Of a DNA stretch of 9,311 bases, positions 5,002-9,311 are shown one piece after another (the stretch's first letter is position 1; each line of letters starts with the position of its first letter). This DNA is from Candidatus Fermentithermobacillaceae bacterium UBA3907. GTDB taxonomy: Bacteria > Bacillota > Sulfobacillia > Fermentithermobacillales > Fermentithermobacillaceae. Under the pieces are notes generated by a model that saw nothing but the letters and a program-made list of their open reading frames with translations, did no database searches and was not told the origin of the DNA. The translations under genes were made by a program, and so were the position numbers. The stretch lies in contig DGFF01000018.1 in assembly GCA_002391545.1 (NCBI GenBank), positions 13,023-22,333 of the forward strand, in the 5' to 3' direction.

Positions 5002-6875
5002 AAACAGAGGCTACAGAAGGAACCAGAAGACAGGGCCGAATAAATAGCGGGCTACGCGAGGTTTGGGAGGGGTTCAAACTCCTTTCCAAGATAGATAGAT
5101 CTCTGGGTAGAAATTCTATAATCTTGGGGTTCTTAGATGCAGTAGTTCCTCTTTTGGCAGTCTACATGGGCGCAAGGGTAATTCAGGTCCTCACATCAGG
5201 CGGAGATATTATGAAAACCGTGCTTCTGGCCATTACCGTTAACCTAGTGCTTACTCTTTTGGCGAAGTGGGTAAATGTGCAATTTGACTACGGCAGGATG
5301 GAGGTATGGCGCAAGAAAGATGCAGCAGTGAGCGATAAATTGATGGAGGTAGATTTCGAAGTTCTGGAAGACCCGAGAACTCATGAAAAGCTGAATTGGT
5401 TGCGGGAAACAGAGAAGTTTTTTGACTATGGGTTGGCAGCGGAGGCTTACTACGCGAAAAGCATAGTAAGGGGTGGGTTCACGCTTCTTATTGGCGCCAT
5501 CATGTCCGCTAGAGTCTTCAAAGTGCCACTCCCTGGCGTAACAATACCTTTATTCTTGCAAAATACCGTCTTTATTGCTCTTATCGCGGGGATAAATGTC
5601 TGGTGTGTGAAACTGGCCCAGCGCGGTGTCTCTCAATTGGATGAGCTTAGCCAGTCGGAGGCCCGGTCTATAAACCTGCTGTTTTCAGCCTATTGGCCGT
5701 ATTGGGGCGACTATTCGTATGGGAAAGATACTCGTCTCTATACCCAAAAGGCATTGAAAAGCGGAATTGCCCAGGTGCCGGAGCTGCTTGGAAACGTATA
5801 TGCTAGGTTTTTGGGGTACAGCACTAGTATTGGGGTCAAAAACGCTGCAGCTCAGATAGCCACAATGGGTTTAGTCTACGGTTTCGTCGGGGTCAAAGCA
5901 TATTACGGACTTGTTACAGCAGCGGATATCATCCTTTTCGCAGGCACGGTGACCTTGATGATGACAGGTCTCACAGACTCTATGCAGAACTACAGTAAAG
6001 CGTTACTCAACACATCCTATATCAAAGTGCTTGACGAATTCTTAAATCTCGAAAGCGAAAGGTACCAGGGAACCCTTCCCGTTGAAAAGCGAGACGATAA
6101 CGAGTATGAGATAGAAGTTAAGAACGTAAGTTTCAGATATCCTGGTTCAGATAAATACGTTCTGAAAGATGTAAATCTGAAGCTGAGAGTAGGGGAAAAA
6201 CTTGCAGTAGTCGGCATGAACGGCAGCGGCAAAACTACTCTCGTAAAGCTCATCACCAGATTTTACGATCCTACAGAAGGTGAGATTACCCTTAACGGGA
6301 TAGATATCCGGAAGTTTGATTACCAAGAATACCTCGACCTTTTCTCGGTAGTGTTTCAGGATTTCAAACTGTTGTCGTTCACCATTGCGGAAAATGTTGC
6401 TGCAAACACGACTTACGATGATAAGAAGGTTGAAGAAGCGTTGAAGTTAGTAGGTTTCGAGGAGCGTCTAAGGAATATGCCAGATGGGATACGCACCTAT
6501 ATTTACAAAGATTTTGCCGAAACCGGCGTAGAGATATCTGGAGGCGAAGCCCAGAAAATAGCCATGGCCAGGGCCCTCTACAAAGGTGCTCCGTTTGTAA
6601 TACTAGATGAACCTACTGCGGCCTTAGATCCCATATCCGAGTTTGATATATACACGAGATTTGACAGTATAGTCCAAGGTAGGACTGCAATCTACATATC
6701 TCATAGACTATCGTCGTGTAGGTTTTGTGATGACATCGTGGTATTTCACGAAGGACGCATTGTCCAAAGGGGTAATCACGATGAACTTATCAAAGACACA
6801 GAAGGCAAATACTACGAACTTTGGAGCGCCCAGGCTCAGTACTACAAAGAACAAGAGATAGACGTTTTGTTGTAG
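4998..6875 (+). CDS. ABC exporter half-transporter, subunit 2 (TMD-NBD)
   Basis: This 625-residue partner of the preceding subunit has the same membrane-then-ATPase architecture. Early hydrophobic segments lie at about 39-62 and 73-92, with more near 150-165, 185-202 and 285-325. A segment reading EVLEDPRTHEKL (about 121-132) resembles the conserved cytoplasmic stretch after the second helix in Gram-positive exporters of this type. The ATPase domain shows Walker A GMNGSGKTT (406-414), VFQDFKL Q-loop, signature ISGGE (513-517), Walker B with D537-E538 and switch histidine H569. The signature deviates from LSGGQ at both ends while the equivalent in subunit 1 is canonical, a mild asymmetry; both catalytic glutamates are kept, so both sites may hydrolyse ATP. 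GTG start, coupled to subunit 1 by a four-base overlap. The stop codon's last base is the first base of the large inverted repeat. Substrate not deducible. Confidence 0.95.
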   Translation: MKTEATEGTRRQGRINSGLREVWEGFKLLSKIDRSLGRNSIILGFLDAVVPLLAVYMGARVIQVLTSGGDIMKTVLLAITVNLVLTLLAKWVNVQFDYGRMEVWRKKDAAVSDKLMEVDFEVLEDPRTHEKLNWLRETEKFFDYGLAAEAYYAKSIVRGGFTLLIGAIMSARVFKVPLPGVTIPLFLQNTVFIALIAGINVWCVKLAQRGVSQLDELSQSEARSINLLFSAYWPYWGDYSYGKDTRLYTQKALKSGIAQVPELLGNVYARFLGYSTSIGVKNAAAQIATMGLVYGFVGVKAYYGLVTAADIILFAGTVTLMMTGLTDSMQNYSKALLNTSYIKVLDEFLNLESERYQGTLPVEKRDDNEYEIEVKNVSFRYPGSDKYVLKDVNLKLRVGEKLAVVGMNGSGKTTLVKLITRFYDPTEGEITLNGIDIRKFDYQEYLDLFSVVFQDFKLLSFTIAENVAANTTYDDKKVEEALKLVGFEERLRNMPDGIRTYIYKDFAETGVEISGGEAQKIAMARALYKGAPFVILDEPTAALDPISEFDIYTRFDSIVQGRTAIYISHRLSSCRFCDDIVVFHEGRIVQRGNHDELIKDTEGKYYELWSAQAQYYKEQEIDVLL

Positions 6876-6934
6876 AAGCATAGGGACGGTTCTCCTGCTT
6901 CTCGAAAGAAGCAGGAGAACCGTCCCTATGCTTC
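6875..6934. repeat. Perfect 28-bp inverted repeat with four-base loop (REP-like)
   Basis: Bases 6875-6902 are the exact reverse complement of 6907-6934, separated by CGAA. Each arm is itself bounded by GAAGCA and TGCTTC (6875-6880 with 6896-6901; 6908-6913 with 6929-6934) around a 15-base core containing GGGACGGTTCTC. It therefore reads as two opposed copies of one 27-base unit, as in REP/BIME-type repeats; a partial copy lies at 1-20. It starts on the last base of the ABC stop codon. The stem could stop or stabilise the operon transcript, but no T-run follows, so it is not a standard intrinsic terminator. A link to a REP-associated (Y1/IS200-like) transposase is known for similar repeats elsewhere but is inference here, as no such gene is in the window. 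Confidence 0.93.
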
Positions 6935-6976
6935 CTTGGAACCTACGCGGAATAATTGAGTCAAACAATACGAAAA

Positions 6977-6981
6977 GAGGG
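6977..6981 (+). promoter_or_regulatory. Ribosome binding site of the lipoprotein gene
   Basis: GAGGG lies six bases before ATG 6988-6990. The short gap between the inverted repeat and this gene (6935-6987) shows no convincing promoter, so the gene's transcription source is unclear. Confidence 0.65.
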
Positions 6982-6987
6982 ATTGTT

Positions 6988-9311
6988 ATGGGAAGGCGGT
7001 ACCGTCTTGTTTCCTTGAATTTTAATAACGTGACTAGATTCTCGGCAGTCGGTCTCATAATACTCGCCATGTGTCTATCTGGATGCCGCGTCATCCCCGA
7101 GCCTGGACCATCTTCAAATGTCACATTTGCTGCTCCCATAGAAACGCCCCTTCTTCCTGTTCTCATTGGGAAAACTGATGGGTCGTGTGCTCAGGGGCAA
7201 AGGGTTTCTTATGTGTGGCCCAGACTCCCAGAGTCTTATGGGAAAGGGCAGGGTGAAGGCATAGGTGACCTAGGAGATCTGGTCCTTGAAGAACTTTGGC
7301 CCATTTCTGTTCCCAGGGACAACCTGGTAGCTTGTGCTGATGAGCAGGTACTTTTTAACTTATTTTTGCCCCAAGGTGGTGACCAAGACCCGGGGGCAAG
7401 CGGGACAGTGAATCTGGAGCGATGTACGGCGCGCCTCGATCTTTGGGCCCATTTTGAAGCCCGCGATGCCTATGGAGAACCAATTCCTCTCCACACGGAA
7501 TACCTAAAACCCATCTTGCGCAAAGGGGCGTCTATTGAGTCAGCTGATGAGGCAGGGGATATGAGTCTTTCTTGGTCCATTCCGCCTAGCATCCTAAAGG
7601 AGCCCGACAACAGTTTTGTATTGAGACTTACTTTAGAATTTGGCGAGGCAGAGGATATGCCTACAGTCAGTTTCGCCTTTGTCCTTATGGTTGCCCAAGA
7701 GGGGTCAACGGACGAGATTTTGAATCTTTCGAGCCAGGTGTCTGATGCGGCATGGAGCGGTGATGAAGAGGTTCTCTCTGAGATATTCCCTGAGTGGGAC
7801 ATAGGCCTTTCGGACAAGGTTATGCCATACAACGTGCACGCTCCAGGGACTGGAAAGACGCTTTTGTGGAAAACTCCGGGCAAGACTTTTACTTTGAAAG
7901 AAGAGCCGGAACCTAAGCTTTGGGTTACTTCTTTTGGCCCTTCAGTTGATGGGCCGTATGCTGAAGTCTCAACCTACTATGAGGTGCAGGTACAAGATGA
8001 CTCATCTAGAGTGAAAGAAGTGTGGGCAGTAGAGGAAACTATAAACCTTAGAAATGACGATTCCGGCGACGGTTCGGAAGATAAATCATGGAAAGTCTTT
8101 ATGCTCACCCGTTCTTCAGTTCTCCTGGAAACTACCGATCCCCATGCTCTACCGGGGCTAAATACGTTCCCTGAAATAAATGTCAGCGAAAAGGACGACT
8201 TGCATGTTCTACGCGTTGGCCCTTTCTATCAAGCCAGGCCTTGGGATGGTCGAAAGTGGAGTCATGATGGAAAGTACGTCGCTTTCCCCGGAGTATCCAA
8301 GGGTGAGGAAAGGTCTTCAAAAACGCTTGGCACTTCCGCTTTGGGAAGTGAAGGAACCAGAGTTGGTGCCCTATGCCAGACATCCAGGCGCATTGCAGAT
8401 TCTTACTTATCAAGCGTTTGGGCCATCTGCCCCGACGATGGAACAGGCGTGCGGCTTTTTGCTGTAGACAGTTCCTTATCTATTGAGATGCTCGACTGGG
8501 CGCGAGATGGGTCAAAGGTGCGCTTCATGGTTATGGGCCTCATGACTGCCGGTCCTTATGTAGATGAGTCGGGGTATTGGGTGGTTGAAGTGGACTTGGA
8601 TTCCCTCGAGGTACAGGATATAGCGTTTGTGAGATATCCTTCCGTACCTCCTTATCCCGCCGACTTGCTTGTAGCCGAAGATGGTCAGACGATAGTATTT
8701 CGCCATCTTCACGACCTATGGAAAGTAAACATGGAAACGAAAGAGGCTCTAAGAGTTGCTGACGATTTACCTACTTGGGACGGCCTCCTTATTTTGAGTT
8801 ACTCTCCTTCCGGTCTTTTTGCGGCCTATGGGCAAGCTTTTGATGTCGGAAAGATGGGTTACGTTTCCTATGACCTGACGTCAGGCGAGACTTATCAGGT
8901 GGAGGTCAATCCGTCCCAGGTTCGTTTACCTCTAGGTCTACGGCACGGAGCGCAAATCGAGCCCGATTGGGCTTACTTCTGGGGCTTTAGTCCCCAAGAT
9001 GAGGTTGTGGTTGAACTTTGCCGTCATGATGAATTGAACTACGGTGAAAGTTCATCTGTTCCGGCAGGAGGCGTGTCACTTTGTCTTTACACTCCTCAGG
9101 GGGACCTAAAACACGTGATTCCCATGCCTACCAGTGACGAAAAAGATAGGATCGGTCCTTTTGCGTGGTCCCCAAGTGGCGACAAGTTGGCTATGGTTTC
9201 GGGACCTTTGGGCGAAATCTTTTCCGAGGAGATTGGATTTGACGTGAGGTATGTGGTGCCTAAGGAAATCTGGATTTGGGACCGATCCAAGGGGGAAGCG
9301 GAAAAACTTTG
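6988..9311 (+). CDS. Lipoprotein with beta-propeller-like C-terminal repeats (3' partial)
   Basis: The frame is open from ATG 6988 to the window edge, giving 774 residues without a stop. The N-terminus has a basic start (MGRRYR), a hydrophobic stretch (about 20-29) and a lipobox LSGC with C33 as the lipidated cysteine, so the protein should be anchored on the outer face of the membrane. Residues 34 to about 410 were not recognised; they look strand-rich and soluble. From about 424 there are recurring short motifs of the TolB/PD40 or WD40-like kind: WSHDGKYVAF (424), WARDGSKVRF (504), YSPSGLFAAY (605), FSPQDEVVVE (667) and WSPSGDKLAM (727), with IWIWDRS near the edge. These are blades of a likely beta-propeller, usually used for binding proteins or ligands. 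It lies beyond the palindromic repeat and probably outside the ABC operon; whether it acts with the exporter is unknown. Confidence 0.87.
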   Translation, partial: MGRRYRLVSLNFNNVTRFSAVGLIILAMCLSGCRVIPEPGPSSNVTFAAPIETPLLPVLIGKTDGSCAQGQRVSYVWPRLPESYGKGQGEGIGDLGDLVLEELWPISVPRDNLVACADEQVLFNLFLPQGGDQDPGASGTVNLERCTARLDLWAHFEARDAYGEPIPLHTEYLKPILRKGASIESADEAGDMSLSWSIPPSILKEPDNSFVLRLTLEFGEAEDMPTVSFAFVLMVAQEGSTDEILNLSSQVSDAAWSGDEEVLSEIFPEWDIGLSDKVMPYNVHAPGTGKTLLWKTPGKTFTLKEEPEPKLWVTSFGPSVDGPYAEVSTYYEVQVQDDSSRVKEVWAVEETINLRNDDSGDGSEDKSWKVFMLTRSSVLLETTDPHALPGLNTFPEINVSEKDDLHVLRVGPFYQARPWDGRKWSHDGKYVAFPGVSKGEERSSKTLGTSALGSEGTRVGALCQTSRRIADSYLSSVWAICPDDGTGVRLFAVDSSLSIEMLDWARDGSKVRFMVMGLMTAGPYVDESGYWVVEVDLDSLEVQDIAFVRYPSVPPYPADLLVAEDGQTIVFRHLHDLWKVNMETKEALRVADDLPTWDGLLILSYSPSGLFAAYGQAFDVGKMGYVSYDLTSGETYQVEVNPSQVRLPLGLRHGAQIEPDWAYFWGFSPQDEVVVELCRHDELNYGESSSVPAGGVSLCLYTPQGDLKHVIPMPTSDEKDRIGPFAWSPSGDKLAMVSGPLGEIFSEEIGFDVRYVVPKEIWIWDRSKGEAEKL

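Noticed and set aside
6875..6940. Large hairpin as a classic intrinsic terminator
   Set aside because: The stem is not followed by a T-run on either strand, and its copy at 1-20 shows it is a dispersed repeat; it may still affect transcript ends.
6708..7166. 152-codon minus-strand open frame
   Set aside because: It runs antisense across the end of the ABC gene, the palindrome and the lipoprotein start, with no family resemblance; it is a shadow of genes on the plus strand.
7470..7883. 137-codon minus-strand open frame
   Set aside because: Lies wholly antisense to the continuous lipoprotein frame, with no recognisable motif.
8180..8467. 95-codon plus-strand frame with ATG
   Set aside because: Overlaps the continuous lipoprotein frame in another phase and has no ribosome binding site or domain; the propeller motifs are in the lipoprotein frame.

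Overview
The window looks like a chromosomal stretch of a Bacillota (Firmicutes) genome, probably a clostridial or related anaerobic lineage. This is an inference from several signs: strong purine-rich Shine-Dalgarno sites, free use of TTG and GTG starts, many AGA/AGG and ATA codons, a LytTR/GHKL two-component pair next to ABC exporters, decayed ISLre2-type and pRiA4b-ORF3-type genes, and a lipoprotein with a lipobox. No rRNA, tRNA, CRISPR or intact transposase was seen.

Layout. Bases 1-1160 are a graveyard. A partial copy of a palindromic repeat sits at the left edge. It is followed by a stop-riddled pRiA4b ORF-3-like remnant (about 195-620) that runs directly into a fragment of an ISLre2/UPF0236 transposase (about 595-933), then by bases with no gene I can support. 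A probable control region (about 1154-1221: imperfect dyad, then a perfect TATAAT) precedes the main operon. That operon is: a LytTR response regulator (1298-2077); a short GHKL histidine kinase with a single membrane helix (2077-2862, overlapping by one base); a 183-bp gap containing an uninterrupted 54-codon reading frame with a CxxC motif (2864-3028, candidate only); and two half-size ABC exporter subunits (3046-5001 and 4998-6875, overlapping by four bases). Immediately after the second ABC stop codon lies a perfect 28-bp inverted repeat with a four-base loop (6875-6934). A lipoprotein gene starts at 6988 and runs off the right edge without a stop; its C-terminal half has beta-propeller-like repeats.

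How it may work. The kinase and regulator should form a phosphorelay ending in LytTR-type DNA binding. The two ABC proteins should form a heterodimeric exporter. Because the kinase has almost no sensory region, the exporter or a small exported peptide may supply the signal. The short reading frame between kinase and exporter is the only candidate substrate precursor visible, and it is unproven. No AgrB-like processing protease, C39 peptidase domain, radical SAM enzyme or lanthionine synthetase is in the window. The lipoprotein is separated from the operon by the palindromic repeat and is probably a separate unit.
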